Origin: an uncultured Clostridia bacterium
Lineage (GTDB): Bacteria > Bacillota > Clostridia > Christensenellales > UBA1242
Assembly (NCBI GenBank): GCA_946615295.1
Contig: CAMOHL010000007.1
Location: 1-14,262 of the forward strand
Length of the DNA stretch: 14,262 nucleotides
Reading direction: 5' to 3'
This document shows, piece after piece, positions 7,250 through 14,188 of this stretch; within the stretch, counting starts at the first letter, position 1, and each line of letters begins with the position of its first letter. Made by a program: the position numbers and the translations under genes. The notes beneath the pieces are model-generated. The model made no database searches. It saw only the letters and a program-made list of their open reading frames with translations, and was not told the DNA's origin.

Positions 7250-7825
7250 CTATATCACATTAAGTTTTTTGCATAACTCATAAGTTTTGTTGACAGGTAG
7301 TCCCATAACAGCAAAAAAATCGCCATTTATGTTTTTTATATGTTTTCTAAAAGTCCCTTGAATTCCATAGCTTCCCGCTTTGTCCATCGGCTCGCCACTT
7401 GAAATATAGCTATTTATTTCTTCATCTGTCAACTTCTCAAAGGTAACTTTTGAAACAACATTTGTGCAAATTTTTTGTGATATTCCGTTTTCCTCTTTAA
7501 TCAAGCATATTCCAGTAACGACTATATGAGTTTTGCCACTCAAAGATTTTAGCATCTTATAAGCATCAGCTTCATCTTTTGGTTTGCCATAAATCTTTTT
7601 GTTCAAAACTACCATTGTGTCGCTTCCAACGACCAATCTATCTCCAGTTGTTTGCAAAAAAACATCTTCTGCCTTTTGCTCACTCAACTTTTCAGCCATT
7701 TTTTTATAATTCAATTTTTTGTCAATTTTTTCTTCCTTTTGACTAGGAATACATTCAAAATCTTTAAAAATTGTTTGCAACAATTCTTTTCTTCTTGGGC
7801 TCTTGCTTGCTAATATAACTTTCAT
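7250..7825 (-). CDS. maf: Maf-family nucleoside triphosphate pyrophosphatase
   Basis: Maf proteins hydrolyse non-canonical or excess nucleoside triphosphates (dTTP/UTP or m7GTP subgroups) to monophosphates plus pyrophosphate and are linked to septum inhibition. The 191-residue length is normal. Family motifs are all present: ASKSPRRKELL at residues 6-16, VGSDTMV at 66-72 with the catalytic Asp69, YGKP at 79-82, SGKTH at 96-100 and DKAGSYGIQG at 148-157. The subgroup cannot be settled by eye. It is a single gene between its own promoter and terminator. The ATG has no Shine-Dalgarno, and the promoter -10 box lies 6 nt upstream, so the mRNA is predicted to be leaderless. Confidence 0.95.
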   Translation of the reverse strand: MKVILASKSPRRKELLQTIFKDFECIPSQKEEKIDKKLNYKKMAEKLSEQKAEDVFLQTTGDRLVVGSDTMVVLNKKIYGKPKDEADAYKMLKSLSGKTHIVVTGICLIKEENGISQKICTNVVSKVTFEKLTDEEINSYISSGEPMDKAGSYGIQGTFRKHIKNINGDFFAVMGLPVNKTYELCKKLNVI

Positions 7826-7831
7826 ATTGAT

Positions 7832-7860
7832 AATATATCACATTTTTTTTGAATAGTAAA
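7832..7860 (-). promoter_or_regulatory. Leaderless promoter of maf
   Basis: On the minus strand TTTACT (7860-7855) is 17 nt from TATATT (7837-7832), and six bases separate the -10 box from the ATG at 7825. The predicted transcription start is the start codon itself. The -35 matches consensus only in part (4 of 6). Confidence 0.6.
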
Positions 7861-7875
7861 CTTTTTTGCAGAAAT

Positions 7876-7910
7876 CAAAAAAAAAGCTATATATGAAATA
7901 TAACTTTTTT
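7876..7910 (-). terminator. Terminator of gap
   Basis: On the minus strand AAGTTATAT (7906-7898) pairs with ATATAGCTT (7892-7884), with one G-U pair and a 5-nt loop, and then enters a run of U (7885-7877). It starts about 20 nt after the gap stop and ends before the maf promoter, separating the two genes. Confidence 0.75.
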
Positions 7911-7928
7911 TGTGAACAATTTTGCAAA

Positions 7929-8939
7929 CTATTCATTGTCAACTTTTGCCATGTATGCAATAAGGTCAAGGGTTTTGTTGCTGTAACCCCACTCGTTGTC
8001 ATACCATGCATAAACTTTTACAAATGTGTCGCTAATCATTATTCCTGCATTTGCATCAAATATTGATGTCCTTGGGTCTGAGATAAAGTCAGAACTAACA
8101 ACAGGGTCTTCTGTGTATCCCAAAATTCCTTTCATTTCGTTTTCACTTGCTCTCTTTACCTCAGCTTTTATTTCTTCATAGTTTGTTGGAGTTGCAAGAC
8201 GGCAAGTCAAGTCCACAACACTGACATCTGCTGTTGGCACTCTCAAACTCATACCAGTAAGTTTACCCTTGAGCTCTGGTATAACTTCGCCAACTGCTTT
8301 TGCTGCTCCTGTTGTGCTAGGTATCATATTTATTCCAGCCGCTCTTCCACCTCTCCAATCTTTTTTGCTTGGACCATCAACTGTGAGTTGGGTTGCTGTG
8401 TAGCTGTGAATTGTTGTCATAAGACCTTCTACAATTCCAAACTTGTTGTGCAAAACTTTTGCAAGTGGTGCCAAACAATTTGTTGTGCAACTTGCATTTG
8501 AAACAATTTGCAAATCCTTTGTGTATTTTTCATTGTTAACTCCCATAACAAACATTGGCATTTCTTTTCCAGGAGCTGTGATTATAACTTTTTTTGCACC
8601 TGCAACCAAATGAGCTTTTGCTTTTTCGGCACTTGTAAATTTACCTGTTGCATCTGCAACATATTCTGCACCATATTCCTTCCAATTTATGTTTGCTGGG
8701 TCAAGTTCTTCATAAAATCTAATAAACTTTCCGTTTATTTCCAATCCATTTTCAACAACCTTGATGTCAGCATTGCACTTGCCATGAACACTGTCGTATG
8801 TCAAAAGATATTTTGCATAGTCAGCTGACACAAAAGGGTCATTGATTGCAACAACTTCCAAATCATCTCTGTCTAGCGATGCTCTAAGCATCAATCTTCC
8901 TATTCTTCCAAAACCATTGATTCCAACTTTTACCTTCAT
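7929..8939 (-). CDS. gap: Glyceraldehyde-3-phosphate dehydrogenase (NAD-dependent, phosphorylating)
   Basis: A glycolytic enzyme oxidising glyceraldehyde-3-phosphate to 1,3-bisphosphoglycerate. The 336-residue length is typical. The N-terminal Rossmann motif NGFGRIGR (8-15) is followed by AINDP with Asp34, which favours NAD over NADP. The catalytic Cys151 sits in SNASCTTNC (147-155), with the partner His178 in HSYTATQ. The C-terminal WYDNEWGYSNK is intact. The start is supported by AGGGAG about 8 nt before the ATG. The upstream aminopeptidase ends 163 nt away with no clear terminator between, so partial readthrough from that operon is possible; its own terminator separates it from maf. Confidence 0.98.
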   Translation of the reverse strand: MKVKVGINGFGRIGRLMLRASLDRDDLEVVAINDPFVSADYAKYLLTYDSVHGKCNADIKVVENGLEINGKFIRFYEELDPANINWKEYGAEYVADATGKFTSAEKAKAHLVAGAKKVIITAPGKEMPMFVMGVNNEKYTKDLQIVSNASCTTNCLAPLAKVLHNKFGIVEGLMTTIHSYTATQLTVDGPSKKDWRGGRAAGINMIPSTTGAAKAVGEVIPELKGKLTGMSLRVPTADVSVVDLTCRLATPTNYEEIKAEVKRASENEMKGILGYTEDPVVSSDFISDPRTSIFDANAGIMISDTFVKVYAWYDNEWGYSNKTLDLIAYMAKVDNE

Positions 8940-8976
8940 ATTTTTTCTCCCTTTTTTATATTTTTGAACAATTTTT

Positions 8977-8997
8977 TTAAAAAATCGTTAAAAAATC
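8977..8997. repeat. Phased A-tract direct repeat in the gap leader
   Basis: TTAAAAAATC occurs twice, at 8977-8986 and 8988-8997, an 11-bp period. A T7 run lies next to it (8972-8978). Helically phased A-tracts bend DNA, and a tandem 11-bp repeat can also bind a regulator. The rest of the 8940-9102 gap is A/T rich, with only a poor promoter candidate (TTGTTG 9099-9094, CATAAT 9076-9071, 17-nt spacing). Confidence 0.4.
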
Positions 8998-9102
8998 AAT
9001 TTTTTCTGCATTTTTTTGATATTTTTTTGTAAATTTTTAAATAATTTTAAAATTTTATTTTTGTTTAATAATTATGATATTTATATTTTTTAACAACAAA
9101 TT

Positions 9103-10218
9103 TTATTTTAAATTTTCTGGATTTAGCCCCTTGAGTTCGTCTAAAACAAAAATTCCATTTTTTCTAATGAGCACATCGTCAAACCAAATTTCTCCACCGC
9201 CATATTCTTCTCTTTGGTTCAAAACCATATCCCAATGAACAGCACTCTTGTTGCCGTTGTAGGCATCGTCGTAGCAACTGCCCGGAGTGAAATGTATGCT
9301 CCCACAAATTTTTTCATCAAACAAAATATCTAGCATTGGCTCTAATATATATGGATTAAGTCCAAACGAAAACTCTCCAACATATCTTGCACCTTCGTCA
9401 GTGTCAAATATTTTGTTGAGAGCAATGTTTGCTCCGTTTGAACAAGCTGCATTTATTATCTTGCCATCTTTAAAATCCAAGCACACATCATCAAATCTTT
9501 TGCCATTATAGATAGTTGGTGTGTTATAGGTTATTCTTCCATTGACTGAATACTTTTGTGGTGCAGTATAAATTTCGCCGTCTGGTATATTCATTTCGCC
9601 TGCACATTTTATGGCATTCATTCCCTTTATGCTAAAAGTTAAATCTGTGTTTGGTGCCAAAATGTGAACCTTGTCTGTTCTTTCCATCAAATCTTTTAGA
9701 ACATTCATTTCTTCATTCATTTTTTGATAATCAAGATTGCAAACATCATAAAAGTATTTTTCAAATTTTTCGCCACTCATATTAGCAAGTTGTGCAAATC
9801 CGCCTGTTGGATATTTTAGAATTACCCACTTTGTTTTTTTTACTCTTATATCGTGATGAATTGGTTTTGAATAGTTTATTGAAAAATCTTTCATCTGTTT
9901 TTCTGGAACATCACTTGTTTCATACACATTGTTACTTGCAGAAATGCCGATGTAGGCATCAATATCTTCAAATAATGGCAAATCATATTTCGCCATGAGT
10001 TTGCTGTGTGTTTCATTTGTGCCAAACAAGAGTTCTCTTTTTAGAGTATCATCTGCCATCTTCAAAAACGGAAATGCTCCATTTTGATATATTTCTCTAA
10101 TCAAATATTTTACCAAATTTTTTGCAAAGGGAGAAAATTCTATCAAAACCTTTTCTCCCTTTTTTATCTTACAACTATAATTGACCAAATTTTTTGCCAA
10201 TATCAAATCATTATCCAT
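9103..10218 (-). CDS. M29-family metallo-aminopeptidase
   Basis: A cytosolic dinuclear-metal aminopeptidase of the AmpS/PepS/aminopeptidase T family that trims N-terminal residues from peptides. The 371 residues are somewhat shorter than the roughly 400-410 common in the family. The likely metal ligands and catalytic residues are visible: Glu215 in IPDGEIYTAP, Glu282 in VGEFSFG, His309 in IHFTPGS, Tyr316, and His328/Asp330 in AVHWDMV. The N-terminal half is the more divergent typical alpha/beta domain. GGGAGAA about 5 nt before the ATG supports the start. The glycosyltransferase gene ends only 45 nt upstream, with no terminator or good promoter between, so the two are probably co-transcribed. 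Substrate preference cannot be read from the sequence. Confidence 0.92.
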   Translation of the reverse strand: MDNDLILAKNLVNYSCKIKKGEKVLIEFSPFAKNLVKYLIREIYQNGAFPFLKMADDTLKRELLFGTNETHSKLMAKYDLPLFEDIDAYIGISASNNVYETSDVPEKQMKDFSINYSKPIHHDIRVKKTKWVILKYPTGGFAQLANMSGEKFEKYFYDVCNLDYQKMNEEMNVLKDLMERTDKVHILAPNTDLTFSIKGMNAIKCAGEMNIPDGEIYTAPQKYSVNGRITYNTPTIYNGKRFDDVCLDFKDGKIINAACSNGANIALNKIFDTDEGARYVGEFSFGLNPYILEPMLDILFDEKICGSIHFTPGSCYDDAYNGNKSAVHWDMVLNQREEYGGGEIWFDDVLIRKNGIFVLDELKGLNPENLK

Positions 10219-10263
10219 AAAAATTCTCCCAGATAATGATTGACAAAAACTGTTTTTTTATTC

Positions 10264-11097
10264 TTATTTTGTTTGATTTGGTTTTAAGTTTGTCAGACGA
10301 TAAACAACATGTTTGAATAATCCTAAAATTGCCAAAACTCCAAACAATGTCAAAATTCCTGTTCCTACAAGTCTAAACATATTTTTGTTTGCTTCTGGAA
10401 TTAGTCCTGCGGTCAAAATCATTGCTGTTAAGCCACCTGCAAATAAGCAAGTTGCAATGATGAATTGTAGCAAATTGTTTGTCCACTTTTTCTGCTTGCG
10501 ATTAACCTTGATTTTTGTGTTTATCCACACAATGCTAACTCGATAGTCAACCCAACAATCAAAGTTTCTTAAATAATAATTTTTTTCTGGGAATTGATTT
10601 ATGAGTTCAACAACATTTCTTGCAAATAATTGGAAATTTCTTTCTGCTCCAAAATCTTTGTTTAGATTTGCAACACTTAAAAAGATTTGTCCAATCTTTC
10701 TGCCAATTCCTGCAAAGAAATTGCCTATTCTTTTCCAAAAACTAAGTTTTTTCTTGTCTTGTTTCAACAAAACAATTTGTGCCTTGTTTTCCCATTCAAC
10801 CAAGAGTTTGAGTATGTAGTCCTTATAGTCAACATTGTTAAGATCAGCAATTATAACACAATCGCCATTTGACTTTTGCATTCCGTCAGTTACACACTCA
10901 TCAAAACTTTGTTTGTTATCAATTTTGTTAAAAATAAACCTTGCATCTTTGATAAGATTTTCTGGCAAGTCTTTTGAATGATAGTAAAAAACTTCAAACT
11001 CATATTTATCCTGAAAAAACTCAATCAGGTTTGTTATGGTTTCACTAATTCTGTTTACATTTTCATATACTGGTGAAATTATGCTAACTTTTTTCAA
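10264..11097 (-). CDS. Divergent GT2-family glycosyltransferase with two C-terminal membrane helices
   Basis: The 277-residue protein has a GT2 start (MKKVSIISPVYEN) and the layout of GtrB/DPM1-like enzymes, which move a sugar from a nucleotide to a polyprenyl phosphate. A catalytic domain of about 200 residues includes FQLFARNVVELI (155-166), matching the family FRLxDR segment. It ends in two transmembrane helices (about 209-232 and 241-264). The metal-binding motif is altered: the usual DADLQ reads IADLN (83-87), losing the first Asp, and the loop between domains is short. It may be a weakened or re-specialised enzyme. The start codon is TTG at 11097, decided by GGAGG 6 nt upstream. It is the first gene of a likely operon with the aminopeptidase. 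Confidence 0.75.
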   Translation of the reverse strand: MKKVSIISPVYENVNRISETITNLIEFFQDKYEFEVFYYHSKDLPENLIKDARFIFNKIDNKQSFDECVTDGMQKSNGDCVIIADLNNVDYKDYILKLLVEWENKAQIVLLKQDKKKLSFWKRIGNFFAGIGRKIGQIFLSVANLNKDFGAERNFQLFARNVVELINQFPEKNYYLRNFDCWVDYRVSIVWINTKIKVNRKQKKWTNNLLQFIIATCLFAGGLTAMILTAGLIPEANKNMFRLVGTGILTLFGVLAILGLFKHVVYRLTNLKPNQTK

Positions 11098-11117
11098 ATT
11101 ACACCTCCACTAAAAAT

Positions 11118-11146
11118 ATTATAAGTTAAAAAGAAAAATAATAAAA
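11118..11146 (-). promoter_or_regulatory. Promoter of the glycosyltransferase/aminopeptidase operon
   Basis: On the minus strand a perfect TATAAT (11123-11118) has a poor -35 (TTTTAT, 11146-11141) at 17 nt. The start near 11111 gives a short leader with the GGAGG site. It is divergent from the fba promoter, about 30 bp away. Confidence 0.5.
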
Positions 11147-11175
11147 GCAAAAACACATATTTTTTATATTTTTGT

Positions 11176-11204
11176 TTAACATATACAATAAAATTGTATA
11201 TAAT
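11176..11204 (+). promoter_or_regulatory. Leaderless promoter of fba
   Basis: TTAACA (11176-11181) is 17 nt from a perfect TATAAT (11199-11204). The six bases AAAGAT then precede the ATG at 11211, so transcription should begin at the start codon. The frame remains open back to a TTG at 11172, but that stretch is the promoter. Confidence 0.8.
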
Positions 11205-11210
11205 AAAGAT

Positions 11211-12116
11211 ATGATATTAAAAAGTGGAAAAGAAATTTTAGAAAAAGCAAAACAAAATGGTTATGCAGTTGGAGCATTCAATTTTAGCAATTTGGAGCAA
11301 CTCAAAGCCATACTTTTGGCTTGCGAAGAAATGAAAAGTGATGTTATCGTTCAAACAAGTCCATCAGCCATAAAATATATGGGTATTGATGTTGTTGTGC
11401 CTATGGTTGAAAGCATAGCAAAAAATTTGAGTATTTCTGTTTGTTTGAATTTGGACCATGGCAAAGATTTTGACTTAGTCAAACAATGTATTGATATGGG
11501 CTACACAAATGTTATGATTGATGCTAGTGATTTACCTTTTGAACAAAATGTTGAACTCACAAAAAAATGTGTTGATTATGCTCATGAACACAATGTTTCG
11601 GTTGAAGCAGAACTTGGAAGTTTGAAGGGAGTTGAAGATGAAGTTGTTGCAAAAGAAAGTGTCTATACAAACCCTAAACTTGCAAAAGAATTTGTTGAAA
11701 AAACTGGTGTGGATAGTCTTGCTGTCAGCATAGGCACTAGTCATGGTGCATACAAGTTTAAGGGCGAAAGCCATTTAGACATTGAACGATTGAAAGAAAT
11801 AAAATCACAAATAGACATTCCATTTGTGCTTCATGGTGCAAGCAGTGTGAGTGATGAGCTAAAATCAATGTTTATTGCAAGTGGTGGAGAAATTGGAAAT
11901 GCAAAAGGTGTCAGCAATCAAAATTTGATTGAAAGCATAAAAAATGGTATTTGCAAAGTTAATGTTGACACTGATCTTAGAATTGCCTTTACAACAGGTA
12001 TAAGAGAATGTTTGAAAGATAAAACTATTTTCAATCCAAGAGACTATCTTTTGAAGGGTATGGATATGATAAAAGAAGAAGTCAAAAGAAAAGTTGGCAT
12101 CTTGAATATGAAATAG
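11211..12116 (+). CDS. fba: Class II fructose-bisphosphate aldolase
   Basis: A zinc-dependent aldolase splitting fructose-1,6-bisphosphate into dihydroxyacetone phosphate and glyceraldehyde-3-phosphate. The 301-residue length and landmarks fit class II: GYAVGAFNFSN near the N-terminus, LNLDHGKD with a metal-binding His, VEAELGSLKGVED, SIGTSHGAYK and FVLHGASSV with the other two metal His, and KVNVDTDLR for phosphate and substrate binding. Tagatose-bisphosphate or another class II aldolase specificity cannot be fully excluded by eye. The ATG at 11211 matches the usual family start (MLVTxKEIL-like), lacks a ribosome binding site and lies 6 nt after a -10 box. The gene is divergent from the glycosyltransferase and convergent with thrS. 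Confidence 0.95.
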   Translation: MILKSGKEILEKAKQNGYAVGAFNFSNLEQLKAILLACEEMKSDVIVQTSPSAIKYMGIDVVVPMVESIAKNLSISVCLNLDHGKDFDLVKQCIDMGYTNVMIDASDLPFEQNVELTKKCVDYAHEHNVSVEAELGSLKGVEDEVVAKESVYTNPKLAKEFVEKTGVDSLAVSIGTSHGAYKFKGESHLDIERLKEIKSQIDIPFVLHGASSVSDELKSMFIASGGEIGNAKGVSNQNLIESIKNGICKVNVDTDLRIAFTTGIRECLKDKTIFNPRDYLLKGMDMIKEEVKRKVGILNMK

Positions 12117-12145
12117 TTGTTATAGCAATATAGAAATCTATATAC

Positions 12146-12187
12146 AAAAAAACACAACTAGGGGACCCCCCTTGCTGTGCTTTTTTT
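12146..12187. terminator. Bidirectional GC-rich terminator between fba and thrS
   Basis: CACAACTAGGGG (12153-12164) pairs with CCCCTTGCTGTG (12168-12179), with two mismatches and a 3-nt loop. Seven Ts follow on the plus strand (12181-12187), and seven As precede it (12146-12152), giving a U tract for the minus strand. It can end both genes. A small AT-only hairpin (12128-12143) precedes it. Confidence 0.9.
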
Positions 12188-12188
12188 A

Positions 12189-13943
12189 TTATATCTTTTC
12201 TTCTATATCTTTCAAGATTTCTGCAATAAATTCTTCTTTTGTTTTTGTGATGTTTTGGTTGCTACCCCTCTTTCTAACTGAAACTGTTCCATCTTGAACT
12301 TCCTTTTCTCCAACAACTAAAACATAAGGTATTTTTGCTTTAACAGCCTCTCTTATTCTATATGATAGACTCTCGTTTCTATCATCAACTTCACATCTAA
12401 CACCTTTGTTTAAGAGTTCTTGTTCCAAATTTTTAGCATATTCTACACAATTATCATTGATAGAAATAATCTTTGCTTGTTTTGGAGCAATCCAAACAGG
12501 AAGCACTCCCTTAGTTTCTTCAATAACAAAAGCAATAAATCTTTCAAGTGAACCCAAAATTGCTCTATGAATAACAACTGGTCTAACTTTTTGATTGTTT
12601 TCGTCAACATATTCAAGTTCAAATCTCTCTGGAAGTTGATAGTCAAGTTGCACTGTTGAAAGTGTTACATCATGGCCAATTGCACTCAAAACTTGAACAT
12701 CGATTTTTGGACCATAGAAAGCAGCTTCGCCCTTTGCTTCATAGAACTCAGCACCTGATTCTTGCAAAATTTCTCTCAAAGCATTTTCGCTCTTTTCCCA
12801 CAAATCATCATTTCCAAAATATTTTTCAGTGTTTGCCTTATCTCTCAAAGACAATCTAAATTTGTAGTTTTTAAAACCAAAGTCTTTGTAAACATCAAGT
12901 ATCAATTTGATAACTGCTTCAACTTCTTGCTTTATTTGGTCTGGTCTGCAGAATATATGTGAATCATTTTGAGTGAATGCTCTTGTTCTTTCAATTCCGC
13001 AAAGTGAACCACTAGCTTCAAATCTAAAATCATTTGCAATTTCAGCAATTCTAATTGGCAAATCCTTGTAAGAATGAAGATTGTTTTTGAATATCATCAT
13101 GTGATGTGGACAATTCATTGGTCTCAAAACATATTCTTCTTCATCAACTTTCATTGCTGGGAACATATCATCTTTGTAGTGGTCCCAATGTCCAGAAGTT
13201 TTGTATAAATCAACACTACCTATTGATGGTGTCATAACATGACTGTAACCAATAGCTGTTTCTTTGTTGATGATATAGTCGTTGAGGGTTCTTCTTATAA
13301 CATATCCATTTGGTAGCCAAATTGGTAGTCCCTTTCCAACAAGTTCAGAGAACATAAAAATTCCAAGTTCTTTGCCAAGTTTTCTATGATCTCTTTCAAG
13401 AGCTTCTTGGTTTAGTCTCAATCTCTCTTTGAGTTCATCCTTTGTCTCGTAACAATAGACATAAACTCTTTGCATCATCTTGTTTTTTTCGTTTCCTCTC
13501 CAATATGCACCATTAACTCTGTCGAGTTTGAAAGAAATGTTTCTCAAAACTTTTGTGTTTTCAACATGTGGACCTTTGCACAAGTCATCAAAAACATTTC
13601 CAAGATGATAAACTGAAATTTCTTCATCGTCAGCCATTTCTTCAATAAGTTCAAGTTTGTATGGCTCATTTTTGAACAATTCTCTTGCTTGTTCTTTTGA
13701 AATAACTTCTTTTGTCATATCAAGATTTTGATTGACTATTTCTTTCATCTTTTCTTCTATTTTGTCAAAATCTTCTGGAGTGATGTTTTTGTCCATATCA
13801 AAGTCATAGTAAAATCCTGTGTCAATTGCAGGACCAATTCCAAACTTGACATTTCCATATAGTTCTTTTATTGCACCAGCCAAAACATGTGCCATTGTGT
13901 GTCTTTTGACATTGATTTCTAATTTGTATCCTTCACTATCCAT
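12189..13943 (-). CDS. thrS: Threonyl-tRNA synthetase lacking the TGS domain
   Basis: It charges tRNA-Thr. The 584-residue protein begins directly with the editing domain: zinc-type HxxxH (His15, His19), GFYYDF (43-48) and Cys122/His126 in LCKGPH. The roughly 60-residue N-terminal TGS domain of ordinary ThrRS (about 640 residues) is absent. The class II catalytic core is intact: zinc ligands Cys278 (NCPHH), His329 (DSHIF) and His459; motif 2 around NDFRFE (304-309); motif 3 HRAILGSLERF (459-469). The C-terminal anticodon-binding domain spans about 480-580 (DDRNESLSYRIREA). AAGGAG 7 nt before the ATG fixes the start, and upstream sequence is the T-box terminator, so the missing TGS is not a start-codon error. 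It is controlled by the T-box. Confidence 0.97.
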   Translation of the reverse strand: MDSEGYKLEINVKRHTMAHVLAGAIKELYGNVKFGIGPAIDTGFYYDFDMDKNITPEDFDKIEEKMKEIVNQNLDMTKEVISKEQARELFKNEPYKLELIEEMADDEEISVYHLGNVFDDLCKGPHVENTKVLRNISFKLDRVNGAYWRGNEKNKMMQRVYVYCYETKDELKERLRLNQEALERDHRKLGKELGIFMFSELVGKGLPIWLPNGYVIRRTLNDYIINKETAIGYSHVMTPSIGSVDLYKTSGHWDHYKDDMFPAMKVDEEEYVLRPMNCPHHMMIFKNNLHSYKDLPIRIAEIANDFRFEASGSLCGIERTRAFTQNDSHIFCRPDQIKQEVEAVIKLILDVYKDFGFKNYKFRLSLRDKANTEKYFGNDDLWEKSENALREILQESGAEFYEAKGEAAFYGPKIDVQVLSAIGHDVTLSTVQLDYQLPERFELEYVDENNQKVRPVVIHRAILGSLERFIAFVIEETKGVLPVWIAPKQAKIISINDNCVEYAKNLEQELLNKGVRCEVDDRNESLSYRIREAVKAKIPYVLVVGEKEVQDGTVSVRKRGSNQNITKTKEEFIAEILKDIEEKI

Positions 13944-13973
13944 AACTATTCTCCTTTTTTAATAAATTAAATT

Positions 13974-14169
13974 AAAAAAGTCCTCTGCTGTTGCAAAGGA
14001 CGATTTTTGTCGTGGTTCCACCTTTTTTCGCTAAAAAATTAGCCTTGTTTTGCACTTGCTGTGCCAGCTAAAGTTGAAAAAGTGGTTTCACTGTCATAGT
14101 TCCTATTGTTATCTTTCAGCCATGGATAACTTCTCTACATAGCAAAACTATGGGCTACTTGTCTTCTTC
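13974..14169 (-). promoter_or_regulatory. T-box riboswitch (tRNA-Thr sensing) controlling thrS
   Basis: On the minus strand Stem I opens with GAAGAAG (14169-14163) pairing with CTTTTTC. The specifier loop reads GTGAAACCA, with ACC (14086-14084), a Thr codon. The stem continues CATAGTT/AACTATG and GTTATC/GATAAC with the apical loop CATGGCTGAAA. A GCTAA/TTAGC hairpin precedes the conserved core GGTGGAACCACG. The antiterminator is AAAGG-bulge TGGAACC-ACGA paired with TCGT-CCTTT. The competing terminator is GTCCTTTGC (14001-13993) with GCAGAGGAC (13988-13980), then TTTTTT. The bulge TGGA fits a tRNA ending UCCA, as expected for tRNA-Thr. Uncharged tRNA-Thr should favour readthrough into thrS. Confidence 0.96.
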
Positions 14170-14188
14170 TTGACCTTTAATTTAATTT

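Noticed and set aside
8508..8828. Plus-strand open frame of 106 codons opposite gap
   Set aside because: Its Cys/Phe-rich composition is what antisense of a conserved gene gives; no SD or promoter.
9071..9099. gap promoter TTGTTG-17-CATAAT
   Set aside because: Weak -35 in a background where A/T hexamers are frequent; not strong enough to list as a feature.
11172..11210. N-terminal extension of aldolase from TTG 11172
   Set aside because: It overlaps the -35 and -10 boxes, and family members start at the ATG at 11211.
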